DNA of 12,787 bases, taken from NCBI GenBank assembly GCA_031550755.1, contig JAVBOJ010000072.1, positions 1 to 12,787 on the forward strand, written 5' to 3'. Shown here one piece after another: positions 1-6,026 of the stretch. The stretch comes from JAVBOJ01 sp031550755. GTDB taxonomy: Bacteria; Bacillota; Clostridia; Oscillospirales; UBA929. The notes beneath the pieces are model-generated. The model did no database searches. It was not told where the DNA came from and saw only the letters and a program-made list of their open reading frames with translations. The position numbers and the translations under genes were made by a program. Within the stretch, counting starts at the first letter, position 1. Every line of letters begins with the position of its first letter.

Positions 1-479
1 AGCAAACCCGGGGCTTTTCGTGGTATTTTGCCGCCACCCTGTCCACGGCCGACGCCGCTCATCTGACGGCCGGCGGCGCGGTGGAGGTGGATTTCGCCCT
101 GCGCGACGGCGGGCCGGAGACCATCAAGGTGTCGGTGAGACGCATCGGGCCGGAGGAAAACGGACGCCGCGTCGTGGTGCTGGAATCCACCCGCGATATG
201 GCGCGGTTTCTCCCCTACCGGCGGCAGCAGGCCGAAATTGTCTGGCGCAGCTATTCCGGCGTGCGCATCCCGCGCGACGGTGTGCGTATGGTGGAGGGCG
301 TGCCCGGGGTCTACTGTCTGGTGGCCGGCGAGGCCAAATTCAAGCCGATTGCCATCCTGCTGGAGCGCGACAATTATTATTTGATCGAATACGCGCCCGG
401 GCCGAAATCGTCGGTGCTGCCCGGTGACGAGATCATCGTCGGCGCGAAGGACTTATTTGACGGAAAGGTGTTGACATAA
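1..479 (+). CDS. HlyD-like membrane-fusion-type protein, C-terminal fragment (5' end outside window)
   Basis: The reading frame is open from the first bases (codons in phase with position 3) to TAA at 477-479, so this is the 3' end of a longer gene. About 158 residues are visible. They are beta-rich: a barrel-like stretch with EVDFALRDGGPETIKVSV and VVLEST, then a conserved-looking segment with RSYSGVRIPRDGVRM and GVYCLVAGEAKFKPI, ending in LPGDEIIVGAKDLFDG. The 'vRIPkdAvr...GVyvv..g..kfr.V' pattern matches the C-terminal part of HlyD-family periplasmic-adaptor-like proteins, which in Clostridia often sit directly upstream of ylmE and sepF. That neighbourhood supports the call. The N-terminal membrane segment expected for the family is not in view. 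Only one nucleotide separates its stop from the next start, so the two are probably co-transcribed. A function in transport is not established; a division-linked envelope role is equally possible. Confidence 0.7.
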   Translation, partial: QTRGFSWYFAATLSTADAAHLTAGGAVEVDFALRDGGPETIKVSVRRIGPEENGRRVVVLESTRDMARFLPYRRQQAEIVWRSYSGVRIPRDGVRMVEGVPGVYCLVAGEAKFKPIAILLERDNYYLIEYAPGPKSSVLPGDEIIVGAKDLFDGKVLT

Positions 480-480
480 T

Positions 481-1173
481 ATGTCCGCCATTGCCGAACG
501 GGTGCAGGCCGTGCGCCATGCCGTCGTGCAAGCCGCCGTCTCTTGCGGCCGTAAGCCGGAGGAGATTTTGCTCGTGGCCGCCGCCAAGCAGAATGACGCC
601 GAGGCCGTGCGTCAGGCCATCCGCGCCGGGGTGGACGCCGTGGGCGAAAACCGGGTGCAGGAGCTGCTCGCCAAATACGCCGAGGGCGCTTACGCGGGTG
701 CGCCGCTGCACTTCATCGGGCGCTTGCAGCGCAACAAGGTGCGGCAGATCGTCGGCAAGGTGGACTTGATCCATTCGGTCGATTCCGTGCCGCTATTGGA
801 GGAAATTGCCCTCTGCGCGAGCAAATCCGGCACAATTCAGAACATTTTGCTGGAGGTAAACATCGGAAACGAGCCCAGCAAAACCGGTTTTTTGCCGGAG
901 GAAATCCCCGCCGCCGTCGGACAAGCCCTGCGATGGGAGACAGTGCGGGTGCGTGGGCTGATGTGCATTCCTCCGCCGTGCGACAACAATCTACAGTTTT
1001 TTTTGCGACTTCAACAACTATATGTTGACATTCGGGACAAAACAAGAGATAATATCCCCATGGATATTTTGTCCATGGGCATGAGCGCCGACTTTCGCGA
1101 CGCCATCGCCGCCGGCGCCACCATGATCCGCGTGGGACAAGCCATTTTCGGCTCCCGCTCCCACCACCCCTGA
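481..1173 (+). CDS. ylmE: YggS/YlmE-family pyridoxal-phosphate homeostasis protein
   Basis: This is a 230-residue protein of normal family length and a fold-type III (alanine-racemase-like TIM barrel) PLP-binding protein. The family carries PLP without a known catalytic reaction and buffers PLP and amino-acid/keto-acid balance. The PLP lysine is K36 in VAAAKQND. Other family motifs follow: GENRVQE, HFIGRLQRNKVRQI, IHSVDS, RGLMCIPPP, and the phosphate-binding SMGMSADF with IRVGQAIFG near the C terminus. ATG 481 follows the upstream stop by one base and has a purine-rich AAAGGTG about 12 nt upstream. Codons around 985-1055 are clearly AT-richer than the rest. They encode the variable linker between IPPP and LSMGM, and they contain a near-perfect sigma-A promoter (separate entry). 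The position immediately before sepF is the usual Firmicutes arrangement. Confidence 0.95.
   Translation: MSAIAERVQAVRHAVVQAAVSCGRKPEEILLVAAAKQNDAEAVRQAIRAGVDAVGENRVQELLAKYAEGAYAGAPLHFIGRLQRNKVRQIVGKVDLIHSVDSVPLLEEIALCASKSGTIQNILLEVNIGNEPSKTGFLPEEIPAAVGQALRWETVRVRGLMCIPPPCDNNLQFFLRLQQLYVDIRDKTRDNIPMDILSMGMSADFRDAIAAGATMIRVGQAIFGSRSHHP
1025..1053 (+). promoter_or_regulatory. Candidate sigma-A promoter inside ylmE, likely driving sepF
   Basis: TTGACA (1025-1030) and GATAAT (1048-1053) are separated by exactly 17 nt. That is 6/6 and 5/6 matches to the sigma-A consensus, in an AT-rich patch of an otherwise GC-rich gene. Transcription would start near 1060 and read into sepF at 1248. The predicted start lies at a perfect 8-bp inverted repeat, CCCATGGA (1057-1064) with TCCATGGG (1072-1079), which could be a 5' hairpin or an operator. 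Confidence 0.55.
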
Positions 1174-1247
1174 CAAACCCTGTGCCGCCGGAAGCGTCCC
1201 CGTTTCCCGCGGCGTCAACATAATATTTTTTAGGAGGAGAAGTACTT

Positions 1248-1700
1248 ATGGGTCTGCTGGATGAACTCAAGCGTCTTGCCCGTCCTTACAACGAAGAGGA
1301 CGATGACGACGATTTTGACCAATTCATTCCCCGCCGCGAACGCGAACACACCGCCCCGTCTGCCACCGCCTCTCCGTCGACCGTCTCCCATCATCAGGAC
1401 AAGGTCGTCAACATCCACACCACCACCCGGTTGCAGGTGGTGCTGGTCAAGCCCGACCGGTTTGACAATTCTCCCGAAATCGCCGATCACCTGCGCGAGA
1501 AACGCACCGTCGTTTTGAACCTCGAGTCGGCCAACAAGGAAATTGCCCGCCGCGTGCTGGACTTTTTGGGCGGCGTCGCCTACGCGATGGACGGCAAGAT
1601 CCAGAAGGTCGCCAACTGCACCTATATCATCACGCCTTACAATGTGGACATTCTGGGCGATCTGCTGGATGAGCTGGAAAACAACGGACTATATTTTTAA
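1248..1700 (+). CDS. sepF: Cell division protein SepF
   Basis: A 150-residue protein with all parts of SepF. The N terminus MGLLDELKRLARPY forms a short amphipathic, membrane-targeting helix. An acidic stretch follows (EEDDDDDFD), then a Ser/Thr/His-rich linker to about residue 55. The C-terminal SepF domain (about 60-150) contains VVLVKPDRFDNSPEI, VVLNLES, RRVLDFLGGVAYAMDG, KIQKV and TPYNVDI. SepF binds the FtsZ C-terminal tail, polymerises into rings and tethers the Z-ring to the membrane. TAGGAGGAG at 1231-1239 gives ATG 1248 a strong ribosome binding site. It lies 74 nt after ylmE. It may be transcribed both from upstream and from the promoter inside ylmE. The following genes usually seen in Bacilli (ylmG, ylmH) are absent here. 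Confidence 0.97.
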   Translation: MGLLDELKRLARPYNEEDDDDDFDQFIPRREREHTAPSATASPSTVSHHQDKVVNIHTTTRLQVVLVKPDRFDNSPEIADHLREKRTVVLNLESANKEIARRVLDFLGGVAYAMDGKIQKVANCTYIITPYNVDILGDLLDELENNGLYF

Positions 1701-1707
1701 AGTCCTT

Positions 1708-1725
1708 GAAAAACTGCGGTTTTTC
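1708..1725 (+). repeat. Small hairpin just after sepF
   Basis: GAAAAAC (1708-1714) pairs perfectly with GTTTTTC (1719-1725) across a TGCG loop, 7 nt after the sepF stop. It has no following T-run, so it is not a convincing intrinsic terminator. A hairpin with a similar sequence (GGAAAACC / GGTTTCCC, loop TGAC) lies at the equivalent position after the second zinc-ribbon gene at 12091-12110. Confidence 0.5.
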
Positions 1726-1738
1726 ATCGGATTTGGAA

Positions 1739-1827
1739 CAAGGAAACCCCTACGGCGGAGTAAATCCGCTTACGGGGCAAATGATTTCACGGGGGTTTGC
1801 CTCGGCGTGTTACCGGCATCGTGAAAT
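1739..1827 (+). other. Structured intergenic element, copy 1 (CAAGGAAA + GTAAA-loop hairpin)
   Basis: The stretch starts with CAAGGAAA (1739-1746). A stem follows: CCCC (1747-1750) with GGGG (1774-1777) outside, and GCGGA (1755-1759) with TCCGC (1765-1769) closing a GTAAA loop. AAACCCC (1744-1750) can alternatively pair with GGGGTTT (1792-1798), so two exclusive folds are possible. A further 8-bp inverted repeat, ATTTCACG (1784-1791) with CGTGAAAT (1820-1827), encloses TGCC/GGCA. There is no convincing reading frame. I do not recognise a known riboswitch or ncRNA family; T-box, c-di-GMP, TPP and SRP signatures are not visible. A related element lies at 12150-12190. Confidence 0.45.
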
Positions 1828-1831
1828 ATTT

Positions 1832-1887
1832 GGGCGGAAATTGATTTTGTCCCTATGTTGTTTTGGGGATAAAATCCGCTTCCGCCC
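1832..1887 (+). other. Long two-part hairpin upstream of the divIVA promoter
   Basis: GGGCGGAA (1832-1839) pairs perfectly with TTCCGCCC (1880-1887). Inside a 4x4 internal loop (ATTG / CCGC), ATTTTGTCCC (1844-1853) pairs with GGGATAAAAT (1866-1875) over 10 bp with one G-U wobble. The apical loop has 12 nt. It ends three bases before the -35 box of the proposed divIVA promoter. It could terminate sepF transcription or be the 3' domain of a longer structured RNA starting at 1708. There is no long T-run after it. Confidence 0.5.
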
Positions 1888-1889
1888 TA

Positions 1890-1918
1890 TTGTATATTCC
1901 CGGAAATTGTTATATAGT
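1890..1918 (+). promoter_or_regulatory. Candidate sigma-A promoter for divIVA
   Basis: TTGTAT (1890-1895) and TATAGT (1913-1918) are spaced 17 nt apart in a locally AT-rich stretch. The start would be near 1925, giving a short leader that contains AAGGAGG (1934-1940) before ATG 1948. An independent promoter fits the 247-nt gap after sepF. Confidence 0.5.
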
Positions 1919-1947
1919 GTCTTGGTCTATGTGAAGGAGGGGTTTTT

Positions 1948-2745
1948 ATGCTGACACCTCAGGAGGTTCAGGAGAAACGCTTTGAAAAGGCGGTCTTCGG
2001 CGGGTATGATATGCCGTCGGTGGACAGCTTTTTGGAGCAGCTCACCGACGATTATTCCGCGCTGTACAAGGAAAATACCGTCCTCAAGAGCAAGCTGAAG
2101 GTGCTTGTGGACACGGTGGAGGAATACCGCAGCGTGGACGACTCCATGCGACGTGCGCTCTTAGGCGCGCAACGCATGGCGGATCAGCAGATTGCCGACG
2201 CCAAGCGTCAGCGGGACGAGATTTTGGCCGATGCCGCCCGTGAGGCCGGCACCATGAGCAACCGCCTCAAGGAACAAAACGCGACCGAGCTGGAGCGCCA
2301 GCGTTATCTGCGGGCGGAGACCGATCGGTTTGTCAAGGAGCTGCAAGCCCTGTATTCGCAACAGATAGAGGCGCTTTCCAAAGTTCCGGCCAGAGTGCTG
2401 GGCGCGCCCGCGCCCCACCCGGAGGAAACCGTCGCCGCCGCCGCGCGTCAGATCGAGGAGTCCATGCTGCGCAAGCAGGAAGAGCAGGAGCCGCGCACCG
2501 CATCGGCACCGCTGGTCGCCCCGGTCGCCCCGGTCGCCCCGGTCGCCCCGGTCGAGATCCCCGCGCCGCCGCCCATCCCGCAGGAGACGCAGGAATATTC
2601 CTTCGCCCAGAACGAGAAACCGCTCTGGGAAACCGACGAGGAGGATACCGCCGCGCCCTTGCCCCGCTTTGAGTTCCCCGATTTGCAGAATCAGTTCGGC
2701 AATGAGTACGCCGGCCACGGAGACAAAAAACATTCTCAAAATTGA
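1948..2745 (+). CDS. divIVA: DivIVA-domain cell-division/polarity protein
   Basis: A 265-residue cytoplasmic coiled-coil scaffold that recognises negatively curved membrane at septa and poles. The N-terminal DivIVA domain (about 1-60) has LTPQEVQEKRFEKAVFGGYDM followed by VDSFLEQL. F17 matches the membrane-inserting phenylalanine of B. subtilis DivIVA, but the next residue is Gly, not the basic Arg found there. A long heptad-rich coiled coil follows (about 40-150, with AQRMADQQIADAKRQRDEI). The C-terminal third is low-complexity: acidic and Pro/Ala-rich, with a VAP repeat encoded by a perfect 9-nt tandem repeat. ATG 1948 has a strong AAGGAGG 7 nt upstream. It is downstream of sepF and upstream of ileS, as in many Firmicutes. 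The stop codon lies within an inverted repeat. Confidence 0.95.
   Translation: MLTPQEVQEKRFEKAVFGGYDMPSVDSFLEQLTDDYSALYKENTVLKSKLKVLVDTVEEYRSVDDSMRRALLGAQRMADQQIADAKRQRDEILADAAREAGTMSNRLKEQNATELERQRYLRAETDRFVKELQALYSQQIEALSKVPARVLGAPAPHPEETVAAAARQIEESMLRKQEEQEPRTASAPLVAPVAPVAPVAPVEIPAPPPIPQETQEYSFAQNEKPLWETDEEDTAAPLPRFEFPDLQNQFGNEYAGHGDKKHSQN
2514..2554 (+). repeat. 9-bp tandem repeat in divIVA coding VAP units
   Basis: Four perfect tandem copies of GGTCGCCCC (2514-2522, 2523-2531, 2532-2540, 2541-2549) are followed by a partial copy GGTCG. The unit length is a multiple of three, so changes in copy number would keep the frame and lengthen or shorten the Val-Ala-Pro linker of DivIVA. Confidence 0.9.
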
Positions 2746-2766
2746 GAATGTTCTCACTTTTGAGAA
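2730..2766 (+). other. Tandem TTCTCA/TGAGAA inverted repeats between divIVA and ileS
   Basis: ACATTCTCAA (2730-2739) and TTGAGAATGT (2742-2751) form a perfect 10-bp inverted repeat that spans the divIVA stop codon. The next one, TTCTCA (2751-2756) with TGAGAA (2761-2766), has a 4-nt loop. The arms are repeats of each other, so the central TGAGAA can pair left and the central TTCTCA right, or the outer arms can pair with each other. There is no T-run. It may be an attenuator, a processing site or an operator for ileS. The gap is too short for a T-box leader. Confidence 0.55.
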
Positions 2767-2793
2767 TACCCATACGGAACAGGAGTTTACGTC

Positions 2794-5544
2794 ATGCCGC
2801 AGGATTATAACAAGACCATTTGCCTTCCCAAAACCGACTTTCCCATGCGGGCCGGGCTGCCGGCCCGGGAGCCCGTGATGCTGGAAAGCTGGCGCGGTCG
2901 CTACGAAAAACTGATGGAAAAAAACGTCGGAAAGCCGCTGTTTGTGCTGCATGACGGCCCGCCGTTTTCCAACGGGGATATCCATATGGGCACCGCCATG
3001 AACAAGGTGCTCAAGGATTTTGTGTTGCGCTACAAGAACATGGCGGGTTTCCGCGCGCCCTATGTGCCGGGTTGGGACAACCACGGTCTGCCCATCGAAA
3101 GCGCCATTTTGAAACAGACCAAGGCCGACCGCGGCAGCCGGCCGATCCCGGAATTCCGCGATGCCTGCCGTGATTTTGCCATGGATTATGTTGACCGCCA
3201 ACGCGCCCAGTTCGTGCGCCTCGGCATCTTGGGCGACTGGGAGCATCCCTATCTCACCATGGATCCCGCCTTTGAGGCGTGCGAGGTGAATGTATTCGGG
3301 CGCATGGCAGAAGAGGGATATATCTACCGGGGATTGAAGCCGGTTTATTGGTGCCCGCATGACGAGACGGCCTTGGCCGAAGCCGAAATTGAATATCAGG
3401 AAGAAGACTGTCACTCGATTTATGTTAAGTTTCCGATTCAAAACGACAAGGGGCTCCTGCGCGGCCTGTGCGACCTCTCGCGCGCCTATGTCGTCATCTG
3501 GACGACCACGACCTGGACGCTGCCGGGCAACGTCGCCGTGTCGTTGCATCCGCGCTTTTCCTACGGCCTCTACCGCGCGGGCGGAGATTGCTTCCTGATT
3601 GCCGAGGAGCTGGTTGACGCTGTTTCCAAGGCCGCCGGCTGGGATTCTTATGAAGAATTGTCTTCTTTTACCGGAAAAGAGCTGGAAGGCATTTCTGCCC
3701 GCCACCCCTTCCTGGATCGTGAAAGCCTTGTGATTGTAGGTGAGCACGTCACCGCCGACAGCGGCACCGGCTGTGTGCACACCGCGCCCGGACACGGTCT
3801 GGAGGACTATTTCGCCTGCAAAAATTACGACCTGCCCGTCGTGGTGCCGGTCGATGCGCACGGCGTCATGACCGCCGAGGCCGGCCCGTTTGCCGGGCTG
3901 TACTACGCCAAGGCCAACGCCGCCATCTTGGAGCGGCTGACGCAAGACGGCCTGCTGCTGGCGTCGCTGAAAATTTCGCATACCTACCCGCACTGCTGGC
4001 GCTGCAAGCAGCCGGTCATCTACCGCGCCACCAAGCAGTGGTTTGCGTCGGTGGACGCCATGAAAGACAAGGCTTTGGCGGCGGTGGACACGGTGGAATG
4101 GATCCCCGGCTGGGGGCATGACCGCATGGCGGCCATGGTGCGCGAGCGCGCCGACTGGTGCATCTCGCGGCAGCGCCACTGGGGACTGCCGATTCCGGCG
4201 TTTTATTGCGCCGAATGCAAGACGGAACGCATCACAAAGGAGAGTATCGCGGCGGTATCCGCGCTCTTTGCCCGCGAGGGCTCCAACGCCTGGTACACCC
4301 GCGACGCCGCCGACATCCTGCCGGTCGGGACTACCTGTCCCCATTGCGGCTGTAAAGTTTTTACCAAAGAGACAGACACGCTGGACGGCTGGTTTGACTC
4401 GGGCTCGACCCACGAGGCCGTGCTGACCACCCGGCCCGATCTGCACTGGCCGGCCGACCTCTATCTGGAGGGCGGCGACCAGTTCCGCGGCTGGTTCCAG
4501 TCCTCCCTGCTGACCGCCGTCGCCACGCGCGGCGCGGCGCCCTCCCGCGCCGTTTCGACCCACGGCTGGACGGTGGACGGCGAGGGCAAAAAAATGTCCA
4601 AATCACTGGGTAATGTCATCAATCCGACCACCATCATGGCGCAATACGGCGCGGACATCCTGCGGCTGTGGGTCGCATCGTCCGACTATCACAACGATGT
4701 GCGCATTTCTGAGGAGATTTTTCGGCAATTATCGGACATTTACCTCAAAATCCGCAACACTGCGCGGTTTATTCTGGGCAATCTGGACGGCTTCGATCCG
4801 GATCAGTTGGTGCCGTATGACGACCTGCCCGAGCTCGACCGGTGGGCGCTGTCGCGCCTAAACCTTTTGATTGCAAGGGTTCGCGCGTCGTACGACGCCT
4901 ATGAGTACCACACGATTTTCCACGCGGTGCACAATTTCTGCGTGTCCGACCTTTCCAATTTTTACTTTGACGCGCTCAAGGACCGCCTCTACTGCGATGG
5001 CCCGAACAGCCTCAGCCGCAAGGCTGCGCAGACCGCCATGCATCTGATTTTGGACGGCATGACCCGGCTGATCGCGCCGGTTTTGGCGTTCACGTCGGAG
5101 GAAATTTGGGCGGCGATGTCGCACGAGTGCTCCGCCGACCCGGAAAGCGTCCTGTTCAACGAAATGCCGTCGCCGCAGGCGGCGTGGGCGCTGTCGCCGG
5201 AGATTTCTCAAAAATGGGAACAGCTTGTGGCGCTAAGAGATACCGTTAACGCCGCGCTGGAAAAGGCCCGCGCCGACAAACTCATCGGCAAGCCGCTGGA
5301 GGCTTGCATAACCCTGACGGCGGACGGCGAACGGCTGGCGTTCCTGCGCGCGTGCGAGGCGCTGCTGCCTTCGATTTTCATTGTGTCCGAAGTCATTCTG
5401 CGCGAAGGCTCGGAGGCCATTGAGGTCGCCCGCGCCGAGGGCGAGAAATGCCCGCGCTGCTGGGCGTATGTCCGCAAGACCGGCTCTCCGCAGGAGCATC
5501 CGGATCTCTGTAACCGTTGCGCCGTCGTGGTTTCCGGTCTATGA
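2794..5544 (+). CDS. ileS: Isoleucyl-tRNA synthetase
   Basis: A 916-residue class Ia aminoacyl-tRNA synthetase that charges tRNA-Ile with isoleucine. The Rossmann domain carries the HIGH-type motif in NGDIHMGTAMNKVLKD. Here it reads HMGT (residues 64-67), with Thr for the last His. The WDNHGLPIE segment follows. The CP1 editing domain shows WTTTTWTLPGN and TGCVHTAPGHGLEDY. After it come WCISRQRHWGLPIPAFYC, a CxxC pair (CPHC), DTLDGWFDSGS, and the KMSKS loop at residues 600-604. The anticodon-binding domain ends in a zinc knuckle with CPRC and CNRC pairs. Length and domain order fit the bacterial type with a C-terminal zinc finger. AGGAG at 2781-2785 supports ATG 2794. Its stop overlaps the lspA start as ATGA, so lspA translation is probably coupled. 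Confidence 0.97.
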   Translation: MPQDYNKTICLPKTDFPMRAGLPAREPVMLESWRGRYEKLMEKNVGKPLFVLHDGPPFSNGDIHMGTAMNKVLKDFVLRYKNMAGFRAPYVPGWDNHGLPIESAILKQTKADRGSRPIPEFRDACRDFAMDYVDRQRAQFVRLGILGDWEHPYLTMDPAFEACEVNVFGRMAEEGYIYRGLKPVYWCPHDETALAEAEIEYQEEDCHSIYVKFPIQNDKGLLRGLCDLSRAYVVIWTTTTWTLPGNVAVSLHPRFSYGLYRAGGDCFLIAEELVDAVSKAAGWDSYEELSSFTGKELEGISARHPFLDRESLVIVGEHVTADSGTGCVHTAPGHGLEDYFACKNYDLPVVVPVDAHGVMTAEAGPFAGLYYAKANAAILERLTQDGLLLASLKISHTYPHCWRCKQPVIYRATKQWFASVDAMKDKALAAVDTVEWIPGWGHDRMAAMVRERADWCISRQRHWGLPIPAFYCAECKTERITKESIAAVSALFAREGSNAWYTRDAADILPVGTTCPHCGCKVFTKETDTLDGWFDSGSTHEAVLTTRPDLHWPADLYLEGGDQFRGWFQSSLLTAVATRGAAPSRAVSTHGWTVDGEGKKMSKSLGNVINPTTIMAQYGADILRLWVASSDYHNDVRISEEIFRQLSDIYLKIRNTARFILGNLDGFDPDQLVPYDDLPELDRWALSRLNLLIARVRASYDAYEYHTIFHAVHNFCVSDLSNFYFDALKDRLYCDGPNSLSRKAAQTAMHLILDGMTRLIAPVLAFTSEEIWAAMSHECSADPESVLFNEMPSPQAAWALSPEISQKWEQLVALRDTVNAALEKARADKLIGKPLEACITLTADGERLAFLRACEALLPSIFIVSEVILREGSEAIEVARAEGEKCPRCWAYVRKTGSPQEHPDLCNRCAVVVSGL

Positions 5545-6026
5545 AGCGCTGGGTTTCCTATGCGGCGTTTGTTGCCGCCGCGGTCGCGCTCGACCAAATC
5601 GTCAAGCAGGTCGTGCGCGGCCTGACAGATTTGCCAAAAGACATTATTCCGGGACTTTTGGGGCTGATTTATGTAGAAAACCGGGGTGCCGCCTTCGGAA
5701 TTCTGGAGAATCAGCGCTGGTTGTTCCTTCTGCTGACGCCGCTGGCTCTGGCCGCGATGTTTTGGCTGGTCAAAAGCCGCCGCATCCGCCATCCGATGGG
5801 CGTTTGGTCGCTTTGCGCCGTGTTCGCCGGCGCCGTGGGCAACTTCATCGACCGCACGCTGCACGGCTTTGTGGTCGATATGTTCGAATTTCAGTTTGTG
5901 ACCTTTGCTATTTTTAATATTGCGGACATTTTTGTCTCCGTTGGCGGTGTTTTTCTCTGTATTTACCTCATTTTTGTACACAAAGAACCCGAAAGGAAGG
6001 ACTCTGATGTCTCTGTGGACGGTTGA
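5541..6026 (+). CDS. lspA: Lipoprotein signal peptidase (signal peptidase II)
   Basis: A 161-residue integral membrane aspartyl protease that removes signal peptides from diacylglyceryl-modified prolipoproteins. Four hydrophobic segments are visible (about 5-25, 60-77, 88-103, 120-151). Family motifs are complete: DQIVKQ (18-23), ENRGAAFGI (46-54), GNFIDR with catalytic D104, VVDMFEF, and FNIADIFVSVG with catalytic D129. I chose ATG 5541, which overlaps the ileS stop by 4 nt (ATGA), because it begins directly at the first membrane segment. An upstream in-frame start at 5517 would add eight residues within ileS. No good ribosome binding site precedes ATG 5541, so translational coupling to ileS is likely. 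The last 20 nt overlap rluD. Confidence 0.97.
   Translation: MKRWVSYAAFVAAAVALDQIVKQVVRGLTDLPKDIIPGLLGLIYVENRGAAFGILENQRWLFLLLTPLALAAMFWLVKSRRIRHPMGVWSLCAVFAGAVGNFIDRTLHGFVVDMFEFQFVTFAIFNIADIFVSVGGVFLCIYLIFVHKEPERKDSDVSVDG

Noticed and set aside
471..476. TTGACA at the end of the HlyD-like gene as a promoter for ylmE
   Set aside because: No -10-like hexamer lies 16-18 nt downstream, and the position would put the start inside the ylmE coding region.
1701..1954. Possible small protein from open frames crossing the sepF-divIVA gap (1543-1824 and 1706-1954)
   Set aside because: The first is mostly out-of-frame sepF and the second has no ribosome binding site or hydrophobic pattern. The stretch is dominated by inverted repeats. 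It does not resemble YlmG or YlmH.
2746..2793. T-box riboswitch for ileS
   Set aside because: The gap is only 48 nt and lacks the GGTGGNACCGCG-type T-box sequence. The 1701-1947 region was checked too and has no such sequence.
2161..4563. 800-codon open frame on the minus strand across divIVA and ileS
   Set aside because: It lies antisense to two well-supported genes, has low-complexity GC-rich composition and shows no recognisable domain. It is a by-product of GC-rich codon use.
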